Notes: generated by a model not told the origin, from the sequence alone. A stretch of DNA of 64,000 nucleotides from Aureimonas glaciei (GCF_014643375.1 NZ_BMJJ01000006.1:62001-126000); one strand, 5' to 3'. Shown: positions 1 to 13,403, counted from the stretch's first letter. Made by a program: numbers and translations.

Positions 1-223
1 CGCCATCGCGGCGATGACCGCTTTCGCGAAGGACCATCTCGATCGGTACCGCGCGCATCGCGCGGGGGTGCCGGCGAGCTTGCGGGCCGCCTTCCTGCCG
101 GCCGACCTGACCGCGACCCATCTCAAGCGCATCGTCACATCAGGCCGGGCGGCGATCGAGACGCCGCGGCCGATCGGTCCGCTCCGCCGGTCGTTCTCGC
201 TCTGGCGCGCCATGCGCGGCTGA
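1..223 (+). CDS. C-terminal end of a squalene/phytoene-synthase-like protein (partial)
   Basis: The reading frame is open from the window edge (codons continue leftward from 14) to a TGA at 221-223, so this is the tail of a gene that begins outside. The visible ~74 residues include FAKDHLDRYRAH and RAAFLPADL. An amphipathic helix followed by a 'LP..R.AFLP' stretch is typical of the last part of squalene/phytoene synthase family proteins, which condense prenyl diphosphates. In several Rhizobiales such a gene lies close to trmFO, as here, but that is recalled context. The DxxxD motifs that would prove the family are outside the window. An unrelated Arg-rich C-terminus remains possible. Confidence 0.45.
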   Translation, partial: AIAAMTAFAKDHLDRYRAHRAGVPASLRAAFLPADLTATHLKRIVTSGRAAIETPRPIGPLRRSFSLWRAMRG

Positions 224-271
224 AACCTCGACGGGTGGCGCGGCCGACGATCGCGCCGAAGGATGTGTGCG

Positions 272-2083
272 ATGGCATTTTCGGGTCTTGTCGGCTTCGG
301 TCGTTGGTCGCGCTCGCTGGCCGCGGGCGCGGGCCTTGCGACGGCGCGCTTTCCGCTGGCCGTCGCGCTCATCGTCGCCATCGCGGCGATCGCCAATCTC
401 GAGGTGGCCGATGTCCATCTCATGGCCGACGAGGATCTCGTCTGGCTCCTCGCCGCCCTGTCCGCCGCCCTGTCGACCTCCGTCGGCCTTCGCCTCCTGG
501 CCGAATCGCATGCTTGGAAGAGCGGGGCGACGCTCGCCGTGCCGCCACTCGGCGCTGCGGCGGCGGGTCTCTTGATCTGGAACGCGCAAGGAATCGGCGT
601 GTTGGCGCCGCCGCTGCTCGCCGCGCTCTGCCTGTCGATCCCGCTCGTTCCCTACCTCGCGCGGCGAGACGACCGGAAGTTCTGGACCTTCACCCTGTGG
701 ACGGCAGTCGGCATCACGCTCGCCTTTATCTCCGTCCTGATCTTCGTCCTCGGCGTCTCCGCCATCCTGGAGATGATCCGTTACCTCTTCGGGATCGGCC
801 TCTCCTCCGGTGCCTACGAGCACATCTACACAACGGCCCTGACCCTGGTCGGGCCGCTCTTCGCCCTCGGGCGCATTCCCGCGGACTTCGACGAGGCCGT
901 TTCCGCCGGGCCGGGAGACCGGGTGACCGCGGGCGTGCGACCGCTGCTCGGCTGGGTGGCGGCGCCGCTGACGCTGGCGACCGCCGTCGTCATCCATCTC
1001 TATGCCGCCAAGATCCTGGTCACGCAGGAAGTGCCGAAAGGCGAAATCGGCTGGATCGTCAGCTTCTACGCGCTGCTCGTCCTGTCGCTGCGCCTCGCCG
1101 CCGAGCCTTTCCTGGTGGACGGCGCGGCATCGACGCGGCTGTTCGGGCGTCTCTGGGCGCCGCTGCTCGTCGTGCCCATTGGGCTTCTTGTCTATGCCCT
1201 CGGCATCCGGATTGCCGCCGAGGGCGTGACGCTCGAGCGCTATTATCTCGGCCTGGCGGCGCTGGCCTCGGTTCTCGTCCTGGTCGCCCAGCTGACGCGC
1301 TGGCGTGGCGACATCCGCCTGATGGCCGCCGTGCCGCTCGTCCTCCTGGCGCTGTCGTCCTTCGGACCCTGGGGCGTCGCGTCGGCAGTCGGCCGAAGCC
1401 AGGCGGCCCTGTTGGCCGAGAGCCTCCCAGTGGGCGCAGATGCTGATGCGGCCGGGCCGAGCGAGGCACTGCGCAGCTCGCTGCGGTCGCGGCTCACCGC
1501 GCTGCAGGCGGTGGACGAACTGGACCGCGTCCTGCCGCTGCTGTCCGAAAGCCAGCGCGCCGAAGTGGAAACGCGGATCGGCGGCCAGCCGGATCTGCTG
1601 TCCGCCACGCTGATGAGCGTGCTCGGGCTCGACTACGGCCGCAACGAGGCTCCGGCCGAGGCCCTGACGACATTCTCGACAGGACAGCCCGCAGCCCTCG
1701 ATCTCGCCGGTTTCGACCGCGCGCTGATCGACCGCAATATCCAGAGAGGCGACGCCGGGCGCGGAGAGCGGCCCGGTCTGGCGCTCGACGCAGACAATCT
1801 CGTGATCGCGGTGGAGGGTGCGACGGACAGCTTCCCGCTGACAGACGCGCTGTCGGCGATGGCGGGCCTCGCCGAGGGGACTACCGGAGCGAACCCCGAC
1901 CCCGGAGGGGTCGCGCCATTCGTCGTCGATCTCGCTTCCGCCGGCGGCCGTAGCGTCCGCCTCCAGATCACCGTCGCCGTGTGGAATAGCGCCAGCCGGG
2001 AACCGGTTTCGCTGAACGCGACGGTGCTCCTGCGCAGCGCCGACTGGCCGGCCTCACTCGGCGGCGGCGGAAACCCGGGATAG
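272..2083 (+). CDS. DUF4153 multi-pass membrane protein
   Basis: This 603-residue protein has no assigned function. Its first ~390 residues alternate long hydrophobic segments (about ten predicted transmembrane helices) with short charged loops. The layout and the Arg-Arg-Asp-Asp-Arg-Lys-Phe-Trp loop near residue 140 match DUF4153 integral membrane proteins. The last ~200 residues are soluble and probably extracytoplasmic. I chose the ATG at 272 because GAAGGA at 258-263 is 8 nt upstream; the ATG at 263 overlaps that site. The 3' end overlaps the end of trmFO on the other strand by 30 bp, a convergent arrangement. The family assignment is from sequence character. Confidence 0.75.
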   Translation: MAFSGLVGFGRWSRSLAAGAGLATARFPLAVALIVAIAAIANLEVADVHLMADEDLVWLLAALSAALSTSVGLRLLAESHAWKSGATLAVPPLGAAAAGLLIWNAQGIGVLAPPLLAALCLSIPLVPYLARRDDRKFWTFTLWTAVGITLAFISVLIFVLGVSAILEMIRYLFGIGLSSGAYEHIYTTALTLVGPLFALGRIPADFDEAVSAGPGDRVTAGVRPLLGWVAAPLTLATAVVIHLYAAKILVTQEVPKGEIGWIVSFYALLVLSLRLAAEPFLVDGAASTRLFGRLWAPLLVVPIGLLVYALGIRIAAEGVTLERYYLGLAALASVLVLVAQLTRWRGDIRLMAAVPLVLLALSSFGPWGVASAVGRSQAALLAESLPVGADADAAGPSEALRSSLRSRLTALQAVDELDRVLPLLSESQRAEVETRIGGQPDLLSATLMSVLGLDYGRNEAPAEALTTFSTGQPAALDLAGFDRALIDRNIQRGDAGRGERPGLALDADNLVIAVEGATDSFPLTDALSAMAGLAEGTTGANPDPGGVAPFVVDLASAGGRSVRLQITVAVWNSASREPVSLNATVLLRSADWPASLGGGGNPG

Positions 2084-3472
2084 GCCGAGCCATTCGGCGC
2101 AATCGGCCAGCGCGCGCGCCGACATGGCGCGGCGGCGCAGGTCGGTCTTTTCCTTGCCGCGAATGCGCTTGCCCTCGACGCGCGGCACCTTCGGGACCTC
2201 GACGGGCGGGAACAGGCCGAAATTGACGTTCATCGGCTGGAAGGAGCGCTTGCCGCTTTCCTCGACTCCGGAGAGGTGGCCGCCGGTGATGTGCGAAAGG
2301 ATGGCGCCCATGGCGGTGGTCGCCGGCGGCGGCGCGGCTTCCTGTCCGCGCGCCTCGGCCGCGGCGAAACGGCCCGCGAGAAGCCCGATCGCCGCCGATT
2401 CGACATAGCCCTCGCAGCCGGTGATCTGGCCGGCGAAGCGCAGGTCCGGCCGCGACTTCAGCCGCAGGGCTCTGTCGAGCAGGCGGGGCGAATCGAGATA
2501 GGTGTTGCGGTGCAGGCCGCCGAGACGGGCGAACTCGGCATTCTCCAGGCCCGGAATGGTGCGAAAGATCCCGGCCTGTTCGCCGTAGCGCAGCTTTGTC
2601 TGGAAACCGACCATGTTGTAGAGCGTGCCCAGCGCATTGTCCTGGCGCAGCTGCACCACGGCATAGGCCTTCACGTCGGGATTGTGGGCATTGGTGAGGC
2701 CCATCGGTTTCATCGGGCCGTGCCGCAGCGTCTCGGGCCCGCGCTCCGCCATCACCTCGATCGGCAGGCAGCCGTCGAAATAGGGCGTGCCCTCCCACTC
2801 CTTGAACTCGACCCGGCCACCCTCGACGAGGGCCGCGATGAAGGCGAGGTACTGCTCCTTGTCGAGCGGGCAGTTGATGTAGTCCTTGCCGGTGCCGCCG
2901 GGCCCGACCTTGTCGTAGCGCGACTGGAACCAGGCCTTGTCCATGTCGATGGTGTCGAAGTGGACGATCGGCGCGATGGCGTCGAAGAAGGCGAGGGCGT
3001 CCTCGCCGGTCTCGGCGCGGATGGCGTCGGCAAGCGCCGGCGCCGTCAGCGGTCCGGTGGCGATGATCGTCGAGCCCCAGTCGCGCGGCGGCAGGCCTTC
3101 GACCTCTTCGCGGCGGATCTCGATCAGCGGGTGGTTCTCGATTTCGGTCGTCACGCGCGCGGCGAAGCCGTCGCGGTCGACCGCCAGCGCGCCGCCGGCG
3201 GGGACCTGGTGCGCGTCGGCGCAGCGCATGATCAGCGAACCCGCCAGCCGCATCTCGGCGTGAAGGATGCCGACCGCATTGGTCTCGGCGTCGTCGGAGC
3301 GGAAGGAATTGGAGCAGACGAGCTCGGCGAGCGACTCTGTCTTGTGCGCCTCGGTGCCACGCACCGGGCGCATCTCGTGCAGCACGACGGGCACGCCGGC
3401 ACTGGCGATCTGCCAGGCAGCTTCAGAACCGGCGAGGCCGCCGCCGATGATGTGAATGGGGGTGTTTTGCAT
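2054..3472 (-). CDS. trmFO: Methylenetetrahydrofolate-tRNA (uracil-5)-methyltransferase TrmFO
   Basis: TrmFO uses FAD and 5,10-methylenetetrahydrofolate to make 5-methyluridine at position 54 of the tRNA T-loop in the cytoplasm. The 472-residue product starts with the dinucleotide-binding loop [13 protein letters not shown] (residues 8-20). It keeps both functional cysteines of the family: Cys53 in ELVCSNSF and Cys201 in DYINCP. The C-terminal half has the [10 protein letters not shown] and NVNFGLFPP stretches typical of TrmFO/GidA-like proteins. Length is close to the usual 440-480. The gene stands alone on the minus strand. Its stop lies inside the 3' end of the convergent DUF4153 gene. Confidence 0.96.
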   Translation of the reverse strand: MQNTPIHIIGGGLAGSEAAWQIASAGVPVVLHEMRPVRGTEAHKTESLAELVCSNSFRSDDAETNAVGILHAEMRLAGSLIMRCADAHQVPAGGALAVDRDGFAARVTTEIENHPLIEIRREEVEGLPPRDWGSTIIATGPLTAPALADAIRAETGEDALAFFDAIAPIVHFDTIDMDKAWFQSRYDKVGPGGTGKDYINCPLDKEQYLAFIAALVEGGRVEFKEWEGTPYFDGCLPIEVMAERGPETLRHGPMKPMGLTNAHNPDVKAYAVVQLRQDNALGTLYNMVGFQTKLRYGEQAGIFRTIPGLENAEFARLGGLHRNTYLDSPRLLDRALRLKSRPDLRFAGQITGCEGYVESAAIGLLAGRFAAAEARGQEAAPPPATTAMGAILSHITGGHLSGVEESGKRSFQPMNVNFGLFPPVEVPKVPRVEGKRIRGKEKTDLRRRAMSARALADCAEWLGLSRVSAAAE

Positions 3473-3515
3473 CCGGCCAGTCTACCACCGGGCATTTGCC
3501 GGGGAAAGCGGAGCC

Positions 3516-3560
3516 GTAAAACAACAACACCCGCCGGGGGAGGAACCGGCGGGTGTCGTT
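3516..3560. terminator. Bidirectional-looking stem-loop terminator
   Basis: An 11-bp perfect stem pairs 3527-3537 (ACACCCGCCGG) with 3546-3556 (CCGGCGGGTGT) around an 8-nt loop. On the minus strand it is followed by GTTGTTTTA, so it would end the DUF1127 transcript before trmFO. On the plus strand it is followed by CGTTTTC. Confidence 0.8.
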
Positions 3561-3643
3561 TTCAAACCTGCGATGGGAGGAGGATTCGCAGGCTCTTGAT
3601 CCGCAACGGCTCTGGGAGGAAAACCGTCGCGAAACTCTAAAAC

Positions 3644-3787
3644 TTAGCGGCTGGCCTGGCGGGCGATCGACGGGATGTCGGCGCGCGAGATGCCGAGGTC
3701 GGAAAGTTCGCGCTGCGACAGCCGGTTCAGCTCGTTGCAGGTCTCGCGGAAACGGCGCCAGTTGCTGTAGGAACGAACGATGTTCAT
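3644..3787 (-). CDS. DUF1127 micro-protein (47 aa)
   Basis: This short, Arg-rich protein begins MNIVRSYSNWRRFRETCNEL and continues with LNRLSQRELSDLGISRADI. The pattern 'W..R..T...L..L....L.D.GI.R.DI' defines DUF1127, often annotated YjiS-like. It has a single Cys17. Small DUF1127 proteins in Rhizobiales have been linked to RNA turnover and to phosphate and carbon physiology, but nothing here shows which role applies. AGGGTGAG lies about 4 nt upstream of the ATG. A strong hairpin (3516-3560) separates it from trmFO, so it is probably monocistronic. Confidence 0.9.
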   Translation of the reverse strand: MNIVRSYSNWRRFRETCNELNRLSQRELSDLGISRADIPSIARQASR

Positions 3788-4198
3788 GGGTCTCACCCTG
3801 GGATCTAATCGATTGAAGCGGTTGACTGAGTGGCTGTGTCATTCGCTTCGGTGAGCAATATCTAGATGCATGGGTCTTCGGACACCAGCGCTGAAAATGC
3901 ATGGCTGGTCTGCGCATTGTGCATTGCAACATCAATCGGTTCGTACCCGTGCGCTCAGGGCTTTCGGCCCGTCCGCTCGTCCGTCGCGGCGATCTCGGTG
4001 AGCGCGCCTTAACCGAATGAAAAGGATCGCCTGCGCCGTCCCCCGCGTCTCTGGCTCCGATCGTCCCGCCGCCTCGGCCCTGGATCGGCGCATCCTTGGG
4101 CGTTCGGCGACAAAAGCCGTCCCGATTTGCTCTTTAACGCCTGGGACACAGGTGATATGGAGACGCGCGCCTGCAAAGGCACCATCGTGCGGCGCCAT
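3788..4198. other. Intergenic region upstream of DUF1127 gene and tRNA-Leu
   Basis: No supportable gene is visible in these 411 bp. The left end must carry the promoter of the minus-strand DUF1127 gene; an A/T-rich stretch around 3858-3870 is a possible -10 area. The right end must carry the tRNA promoter. The reading frames in between have no ribosome site and no recognisable product. Confidence 0.5.
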
Positions 4199-4283
4199 GC
4201 GGGTGTGGCGGAATTGGTAGACGCACTAGATTTAGGTTCTAGCGCCTAACAGCGTGGGGGTTCGAGTCCCTCCACCCGCACCA
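4199..4283 (+). tRNA. tRNA-Leu (anticodon UAG)
   Basis: The acceptor stem GCGGGTG (4199-4205) pairs with CACCCGC (4273-4279), followed by the discriminator A and an encoded CCA (4281-4283). The D-loop has GGTAGACGC, the anticodon stem CTAGA/TCTAG holds the loop TTTAGGT with anticodon TAG, and a long class II variable arm precedes the T-arm GGTTCGAGTCC. It decodes CUA and other CUN codons. The gene sits 81 bp upstream of tig, an order common in Rhizobiales. Confidence 0.97.
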
Positions 4284-4364
4284 TTTGCCGACGGGACAGG
4301 ATTCATCATCGATGTGGCGGACGAAAGAGGGTCCGCCGCTCGCAAGGTCAAAAGGTTAGAAACA

Positions 4365-5729
4365 ATGCAGGTAACGGAAACCAAGGCCGAGGGCCTGAAG
4401 CGCGAGATCGAGATCGTCGTGCCGGCCTCGGACCTTGAGGCGCGGCTTCAGACCCGGCTCCACGAGGCCAAGGGCCAGGCGAAGCTGAAGGGTTTCCGGC
4501 CCGGCAAGGTCCCGATGGCGCATCTTCGCAAGATGTACGGCCGTTCGATGATGGCCGAGATCGTCAACCAGATCATCAACGAGACCCCGCGTTCGGTCAT
4601 TGCAGAGCGCAACGAGCGTTCCGCCATGCAGCCCGAGGTCGCCATGACCGAGGACGAGAAGGACGCCGAGAAGGTCCTGAACGGCGAGAAGGATTTCGTC
4701 TTCACGCTGTCCTACGAGACGCTGCCGGCCTTCGACCTGAAGGACACCAAGGCGATCAAGATCGAGCGGCCAATGGTCGAGATCTCCGACGAGGAGGTCG
4801 AGGACCAGGTCAAGCGCATCGCCGAGAACGCCCGCACCTACGAGGTGAAGGACGGCGCCGCCGAGACCGGCGACAAGGTCAACATGGCCTTCGTCGGCAA
4901 GATCGACGACGTGCCCTTCGATGGCGGCAGCTCGGAGGAGTCGAGCCTGGTTCTGGGGTCGAACACTTTCATCCCCGGCTTCGAGGACCAGCTGATCGGC
5001 GTCTCTGCCGGCGACGAGAAGAAGGTCAACGTGACCTTCCCCGACGACTACAGCGCCCCGCACCTCGCCGGCAAGGAAGCCGTGTTCGACATCACTGTGA
5101 AGTCGGTGTCGAAGCCCGGCGAACTCGAGTTGAACGACGAACTGGCCAAGACCATGGGCCTGGAGTCGATCGATCGCCTGCGCACCCTCGTTCGCGAGCA
5201 GATCGAGAGCCAGTTCGGCAGCGCCACCCGTCAGAAGGTCAAGCGCCAGCTGCTCGACGCGCTCGATAAGGACTACGACTTCGAGCTGCCCGAGAAGCTG
5301 GTCGAAGCCGAGTTCAACAACATCTGGGGTCAGGTCACCGCCGAGCTGAAGAAGAACGACAAGAGCTTCGAGGACGAGGACACCACCGAGGAGAAGGCGA
5401 CGGCCGAGTACCGCCGTCTGGCCGAGCGCCGCGTGCGCCTCGGTCTCGTTCTGTCCTCGATCGGCGAGGGCGCCGGCGTCCAGATCACCGACGAAGAGCT
5501 GCAGCGCGCCGTGTTCGAGCAGGTCCGCCAGTATCCGGGCCAGGAGCAGCAGATCTACGAGTACTTCCGCAATTCGCCGGAAGCCGTCGCCGCCCTGCGC
5601 GCGCCGCTCTACGAGGAGAAGGTCGTCGATCACCTGCTCGCCACGGTCGAGGTCACGGACAAGATCGTGACCAAGGAAGAGCTGATGAAGGACGACGAGG
5701 ACGAGGCCGGCGCCACCGTCGCCGCCTGA
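4365..5729 (+). CDS. tig: Trigger factor, ribosome-associated chaperone
   Basis: Trigger factor binds ribosomal protein L23 at the exit tunnel and shields nascent chains; its middle domain is an FKBP-type prolyl isomerase. The 454-residue product has the ribosome-docking signature GFRPGKVP (about residues 43-50). A PPIase-like segment follows ([20 protein letters not shown], about 168-187), then a long charged, helical C-terminal chaperone domain. Length is close to the usual 430-450. The ATG at 4365 matches the conserved MQVTE-type N-terminus; the longer open frame upstream runs into the tRNA. A hairpin terminator follows directly. It opens the tig, clpP, clpX, lon proteostasis block, interrupted here by an MscS gene. 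Confidence 0.97.
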   Translation: MQVTETKAEGLKREIEIVVPASDLEARLQTRLHEAKGQAKLKGFRPGKVPMAHLRKMYGRSMMAEIVNQIINETPRSVIAERNERSAMQPEVAMTEDEKDAEKVLNGEKDFVFTLSYETLPAFDLKDTKAIKIERPMVEISDEEVEDQVKRIAENARTYEVKDGAAETGDKVNMAFVGKIDDVPFDGGSSEESSLVLGSNTFIPGFEDQLIGVSAGDEKKVNVTFPDDYSAPHLAGKEAVFDITVKSVSKPGELELNDELAKTMGLESIDRLRTLVREQIESQFGSATRQKVKRQLLDALDKDYDFELPEKLVEAEFNNIWGQVTAELKKNDKSFEDEDTTEEKATAEYRRLAERRVRLGLVLSSIGEGAGVQITDEELQRAVFEQVRQYPGQEQQIYEYFRNSPEAVAALRAPLYEEKVVDHLLATVEVTDKIVTKEELMKDDEDEAGATVAA

Positions 5730-5750
5730 TCCGAGCTTCCCAACGTTGCG

Positions 5751-5782
5751 AAAGGCCGGCTCGTCTGCCGGCCTTTTGCGTT
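5751..5782 (+). terminator. Rho-independent terminator of tig
   Basis: A 10-bp perfect stem pairs AAAGGCCGGC (5751-5760) with GCCGGCCTTT (5767-5776) around the loop TCGTCT and is followed by TGCGTTTCT. Confidence 0.85.
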
Positions 5783-5932
5783 TCTGCCGGCGGCTTCGGG
5801 CCCGCACGCGCCCCATTCTCGTCAAAGCGAGTGCTATGACAGGGTCTGCGTCGGCGAATGTCGGCTCGTCGGATCGGCCGGGGGACGTCCGGCGCGACCG
5901 ACCGACCACACCAGAAGCGAAGACCCTTCTTG

Positions 5933-8299
5933 ATGCACAGACTGTTCTCTGCCGGCGCTGCCCTGCTGTTCGTGGTGATGCTGACCCTTGCCACCGGAGC
6001 CAAGGCCCAGATTCCTGGCCTCTCCCTTCCGGCCGCCGCGCAGGAGCCCGCCGCCGCCGAGAGCCAGGCGGCCCCTGCCGACCCCTCGCTCGACGACCTG
6101 ATCCGCCTTCTCGAGAACGACGACACGCGGCGCAAGCTCGTGGAGTCGCTGAAGGCTGCCGCCTACAGGCCGGCGACAGCCGGCGAGGCTGCCGCAGGGC
6201 AGGAGGCGCCGGCGGAAAGGCTCTCCGTGCCCGGCGAGATCGCCCGCGCCAGCCAGGTGCTGGTGGGTCAGGGGTTTGCCCTCGCGGGCGAGGTCGGTGA
6301 TTCCTTCACGGAGGCCAGAACGCTCCTGTCGGGCGCCAGTGCCCTTCACCTGCCGCGGTTGTTCGAAGCCATCCTGCCGGTCGTGCTGGTCGCGCTGGTC
6401 GTGTTCGGCATCTACGCGATCCTGAGGGTCGTCCGGCACCGCATCGCCGTCCGGCTCGAAAAGCGGGCCGTTCATGCCGGTCCGCTGGCCAAGCTGGGGC
6501 TGCTGGCCATCCTCGCCGGCGCGAGCTTTCTGGCCGTCGTGCTCAGCCTTGCCGCCGGCTATGTCACCGCCATCGTCTTCTTCGGCGGCCCGCCGAACAT
6601 CAACCAGGCGCTCTTCCTCAACGCCTTCCTGTTCATCGAGGTGATCAAGGGCCTCTTTCACGTCTTCGTCGCCCCAAACCAGCCGAAACTGCGCCTGACG
6701 CCGTTCGGCGACCGCCATGCGCGCTACTGGTATTTCTGGATCTCGCGGCTGATCTCGTTGCTCGGCTACAGCTTTCTCTTCGTCGCGCCTCTGGTGGAGG
6801 GAAGTTCCAATGCCGCCGCCGGCGACGCGGTGCGGTTCATCGTCGCCTTTGCGAGCCTATGCACGGTGATCTTCCTGATCCTGCGCAACCGGACGACCGT
6901 GCGCGACCGGCTCAGCCGGCAGCGGGCGCGCGGCGATCGGAGCTTTCGCGCCCGGTTCTATGCCCTGCTCGGCCATGTCTGGTGGGTCCTGGCCATCCTG
7001 TTCGTGCTGGCGCTGTTCGCGGTCTGGCTGAGCAGCCCGGACGAAGGCCTGCGCTACATGACCGCGGCGACGCTGAAGTCGATCGGCGCCATGGCGCTCG
7101 GCGGATTCGTCGTCTCCGTCCTGACGAAGGTGATCGTGCGGGGCATTCCCGTCCCGGACCGGATCAAGGACCGCCTGCCGCTTCTCGAGCGCCGGGTGAA
7201 CTCCTTCATCCCGAATGCGCTGACGATCATCCGGGTTCTCGTGGTGATCATCGTCCTGGCCTTCATCATGGAAGCCTGGAGCCTGTTCGACCTGCGCGGC
7301 TGGACCACGACGGAAGTCGGCCGAAGCATCGTCGGCGGCACGATCGGCGCCGGCACGGTCATCATCCTCGGCTTCGCGGCGTTCCTCGGCGTCTCGTCCT
7401 GGATCGAATACCGGCTGAACCCGAATTTCGGCTCGGTGCCGACGGCGCGGGAACGCACGCTCCTGTCGCTGTTTCGCAATGCCTTCACGATCACGCTTCT
7501 GGTCATCATCGCCATGCTGGTGCTCTCGCAGATCGGCATCAACATCGCGCCGCTGCTTGCGGGCGCCGGCGTCGTCGGTCTTGCCGTCGGTTTCGGCGCG
7601 CAGAAGCTGGTGCAGGACGTCATCACCGGCGCCTTCATCCAGTTCGAGAACGCCATGAACGAAGGCGACGTCGTGCTGGTCGCCGGCGTCTCGGGCGTCG
7701 TCGAGCGGCTGACGATCCGCTCCGTGGGCCTGCGCGCGCTCGACGGCACCTACCACCTGATCCCGTTCTCCTCGGTCGACCAGGTCGCCAACATGACGAA
7801 GGATTTCTCGCAGTTCGTCGCCGATCTCGGCGTCGCCTACCGCGAGAACACCGATGCCGTGAAGCGCCTGATGCAGGATGCCTACGACGAGCTGAAGGCC
7901 GGCGACCTCGGCCACGACATCATCGCCGACTTCGAGATGTTCGGCGTCAACGAACTTGGTGCCTCCGCCGTCGTCGTGCGCGGCCGGATCAAGACCCTGC
8001 CGGGCAAGCAGTGGGGCGTCGGCCGGGCCTACAACGAGATCGTCAAGCGTCTCTGCGACGAGCGCAGTGTCGAGATCCCGTTCCCGCACATGACGGTCTG
8101 GTTCGGCGAGGACAAGGGCGGCAACGCGCCCCCCGTGCATCTGGCGACGCCGCTCGCGGTAGCCGAAGAGGTGCAGGCCGAGCGTCGCGTCGCCAAAGCG
8201 AACCCCTCGCGCTTCGGCTCCGTCAATGCCGACGGCTCGCCGATTCCGCCGACGGTGCATGATATCGACGATGCCGCGGACGGAGACGAGGGGCGCTGA
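5933..8299 (+). CDS. MscS-family mechanosensitive channel, large form
   Basis: The product is a 788-residue inner-membrane channel that would release solutes on osmotic downshock. It starts with a Sec signal peptide ending near AKA-Q (residue ~26). An Ala-rich periplasmic segment follows, then about nine to ten transmembrane helices. The pore helix and beta domain typical of MscS are at about residues 540-600, with VGLAVGFGAQKLVQDVITG and FIQFENAMNEGDVV. The last ~30 residues are a disordered acidic tail. The size resembles E. coli YbiO/MscM-type channels rather than the 286-aa MscS. I chose the ATG at 5933 because the signal peptide begins there. The gene lies between tig and clpP but is not functionally linked to them. 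Confidence 0.92.
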   Translation: MHRLFSAGAALLFVVMLTLATGAKAQIPGLSLPAAAQEPAAAESQAAPADPSLDDLIRLLENDDTRRKLVESLKAAAYRPATAGEAAAGQEAPAERLSVPGEIARASQVLVGQGFALAGEVGDSFTEARTLLSGASALHLPRLFEAILPVVLVALVVFGIYAILRVVRHRIAVRLEKRAVHAGPLAKLGLLAILAGASFLAVVLSLAAGYVTAIVFFGGPPNINQALFLNAFLFIEVIKGLFHVFVAPNQPKLRLTPFGDRHARYWYFWISRLISLLGYSFLFVAPLVEGSSNAAAGDAVRFIVAFASLCTVIFLILRNRTTVRDRLSRQRARGDRSFRARFYALLGHVWWVLAILFVLALFAVWLSSPDEGLRYMTAATLKSIGAMALGGFVVSVLTKVIVRGIPVPDRIKDRLPLLERRVNSFIPNALTIIRVLVVIIVLAFIMEAWSLFDLRGWTTTEVGRSIVGGTIGAGTVIILGFAAFLGVSSWIEYRLNPNFGSVPTARERTLLSLFRNAFTITLLVIIAMLVLSQIGINIAPLLAGAGVVGLAVGFGAQKLVQDVITGAFIQFENAMNEGDVVLVAGVSGVVERLTIRSVGLRALDGTYHLIPFSSVDQVANMTKDFSQFVADLGVAYRENTDAVKRLMQDAYDELKAGDLGHDIIADFEMFGVNELGASAVVVRGRIKTLPGKQWGVGRAYNEIVKRLCDERSVEIPFPHMTVWFGEDKGGNAPPVHLATPLAVAEEVQAERRVAKANPSRFGSVNADGSPIPPTVHDIDDAADGDEGR

Positions 8300-8369
8300 C
8301 GCGCGAAGCGACGCCCGATGGTCACCCGTGCTGACGGTTAAGTCTGCCGCCGGCTTCGTCGGCGCACAT

Positions 8370-8402
8370 CTTGCACAGTTGGGTCGTCAAGCCCTATCTA
8401 CG
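8370..8402 (+). promoter_or_regulatory. Sigma-32 (RpoH)-like promoter of clpP
   Basis: CTTGCA (8370-8375), a 17-bp spacer and CCTATCTACG (8393-8402) fit the alphaproteobacterial heat-shock consensus CTTGAA-N16/17-CyTATnTnnG, with one mismatch in the -35. The ATG of clpP is about 80 bp downstream. Heat-shock control of clpP is expected from the family; the site itself is inferred. Confidence 0.55.
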
Positions 8403-8481
8403 GCATGGGCCAAGGCCGACTGATTCTCCGAAGGTGCGGTTTTGCCGCGCCTGCCACACCAGCACCGAAAGCACCCCAATG

Positions 8482-9111
8482 ATGCATCCCGTGGAAAGAG
8501 CGATGAACCTCGTCCCGATGGTGGTCGAGCAGACCAACCGCGGCGAGCGCGCCTACGACATCTTTTCGCGTCTTCTCAAGGAGCGGGTGATCTTCATCAC
8601 CGGCCCGATTGAGGACGGCATCGCGACGCTCGTCTGCGCGCAGCTGCTGTTCCTCGAGGCGGAGAATCCGAAGAAGGAAATCGCCCTCTACATCAATTCG
8701 CCGGGCGGCGTCGTCACCTCAGGCATGGCGATCTACGACACCATGCAGTTCATTCGTCCGCCGGTATCGACCCTGTGCATCGGTCAGGCCGCCTCGATGG
8801 GCTCGCTGCTGCTCTGCGCGGGCGAGCCCGGCATGCGCTTCGCCACGCCGAACGCCCGCATCATGGTGCACCAGCCCTCCGGCGGTTTCTCGGGCCAGGC
8901 CTCGGACATCGAGCGCCACGCCCAGGACATCATCAAGCTGAAGCGCCGCCTGAACGAGATCTACGTCAAGCACACCGGGCAGGACATCGAGACCATCGAG
9001 CGCACGCTCGACCGCGATCACTTTATGACCGCGGACGAGTCGCAGGAGTTCGGCCTGATCGACAAGGTCTATTCTTCGCGCGAGGCGCTCGAGGCACACG
9101 TTCCCGGCTGA
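8482..9111 (+). CDS. clpP: ATP-dependent Clp protease proteolytic subunit ClpP
   Basis: ClpP forms the two-ring, 14-subunit serine protease chamber that degrades proteins fed by ClpX or ClpA. The 209-residue product has the catalytic triad at the family spacing: Ser105 in GQAASMGS, His130 in MVHQPSGG and Asp179 in DRDHF. It also carries LYINSPGG and the N-terminal [21 protein letters not shown]. Two ATGs occur in tandem (8479, 8482); I use 8482. A third ATG at 8503 has the best ribosome site (GGAAAG, 6 nt away) and would remove seven residues of a stretch that homologues keep. clpX follows after 279 bp, with its own putative promoter. Confidence 0.97.
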   Translation: MHPVERAMNLVPMVVEQTNRGERAYDIFSRLLKERVIFITGPIEDGIATLVCAQLLFLEAENPKKEIALYINSPGGVVTSGMAIYDTMQFIRPPVSTLCIGQAASMGSLLLCAGEPGMRFATPNARIMVHQPSGGFSGQASDIERHAQDIIKLKRRLNEIYVKHTGQDIETIERTLDRDHFMTADESQEFGLIDKVYSSREALEAHVPG

Positions 9112-9131
9112 TCGTCGACCAACAAATCTCC

Positions 9132-9154
9132 AGGCGCGCGCTTCCCGCGCGCCT
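9132..9154 (+). terminator. GC-rich stem-loop after clpP
   Basis: A 9-bp perfect stem AGGCGCGCG (9132-9140) / CGCGCGCCT (9146-9154) has a 5-nt loop. There is no U-run after it, so it may be a weak or attenuating terminator between clpP and clpX. Confidence 0.5.
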
Positions 9155-9162
9155 GCCTCAGC

Positions 9163-9192
9163 CTTGATCTGGACACTGAGCGTCCCTACGCT
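9163..9192 (+). promoter_or_regulatory. Tentative clpX promoter
   Basis: TTGATC (9164-9169) and TACGCT (9187-9192) are separated by 17 bp, as for the housekeeping sigma factor. The overlapping CTTGAT and CCTACGCTAG partly match the heat-shock consensus. CCCTA-CGC-TAGGG forms a small hairpin over the -10. A promoter in this gap would let clpX be made independently of clpP. Confidence 0.35.
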
Positions 9193-9390
9193 AGGGGCAA
9201 AGTTGTGGGTCGGGCGTTCAGTGTCGCTCAAGGTTTGTCCCGCACGATCGACCATGAGTCAAAGTGTCATACGCGTCCATGCGGCCCTTGTGGCGTCGCA
9301 GTTGCAATCGGTGCGACGTGGCATAACATCTGGGTTCGAGGCCACCGGCGCGAAGGCGGGCCTGCGGATACCGGACCGGAAGGAAGAATG

Positions 9391-10659
<1,269 letters not shown>

Positions 10660-10696
10660 CGTCGTCGCCAGCACGGAAGTCCGACGGACACCCATC

Positions 10697-10730
10697 AGCC
10701 CGTCCCGGCTTTGTCAGGACGGGCTTTTTG
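10697..10730 (+). terminator. Rho-independent terminator of clpX
   Basis: AGCCCGTCC (10697-10705) pairs with GGACGGGCT (10717-10725) around an 11-nt loop and is followed by TTTTG. Confidence 0.85.
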
Positions 10731-10790
10731 TTGGCGGCGGGAATGCTGCCGCGCACATTGTGCGGCAGTGCGGTGCGAATCATTGAAGCG

Positions 10791-10808
10791 GTGGGCAGTA
10801 CTGCCCAC
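10791..10808. promoter_or_regulatory. Perfect 18-bp palindrome upstream of lon
   Basis: GTGGGCAGTACTGCCCAC is fully self-complementary, about 90 bp upstream of the lon ATG. It lies between a TTGAAG (10783-10788) and a CATAGGAT stretch (10808-10815), so it could occupy the spacer of a promoter. It reads as a dimeric-repressor operator rather than a terminator, because no loop or U-run is present. The binding protein is unknown. Confidence 0.5.
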
Positions 10809-10898
10809 ATAGGATCGGCAATGGCGTACGCCCCGGGGGCTTGAACAAGGCCCGGTGCGCAACGGCCGCAAGCGGCGAGAGCCGAAGAAAGGAATCCC

Positions 10899-13307
<2,409 letters not shown>

Positions 13308-13332
13308 CCATCGCCTTTTGCCACCGCTGACG

Positions 13333-13361
13333 AAAATGCCGCCCTTCGGGGCGGCATTTTT
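13333..13361 (+). terminator. Rho-independent terminator of lon
   Basis: A 12-bp perfect stem AAAATGCCGCCC (13333-13344) / GGGCGGCATTTT (13349-13360) is closed by a TTCG tetraloop and followed by T. Confidence 0.93.
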
Positions 13362-13403
13362 GTGCGCAAACCCTTATTTTGCGCGGTTTGCAGGGCTTTG
13401 CGG

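Noticed and set aside
2276-3640. 454-codon plus-strand frame opposite trmFO
   Set aside because: The minus-strand frame encodes TrmFO with both catalytic cysteines; the plus frame is a compositional shadow.
6857-8262. Long open frames on both strands overlapping the MscS gene
   Set aside because: They lie in other frames of the channel gene, are Arg/His/Asp-rich without domains and have no ribosome sites.
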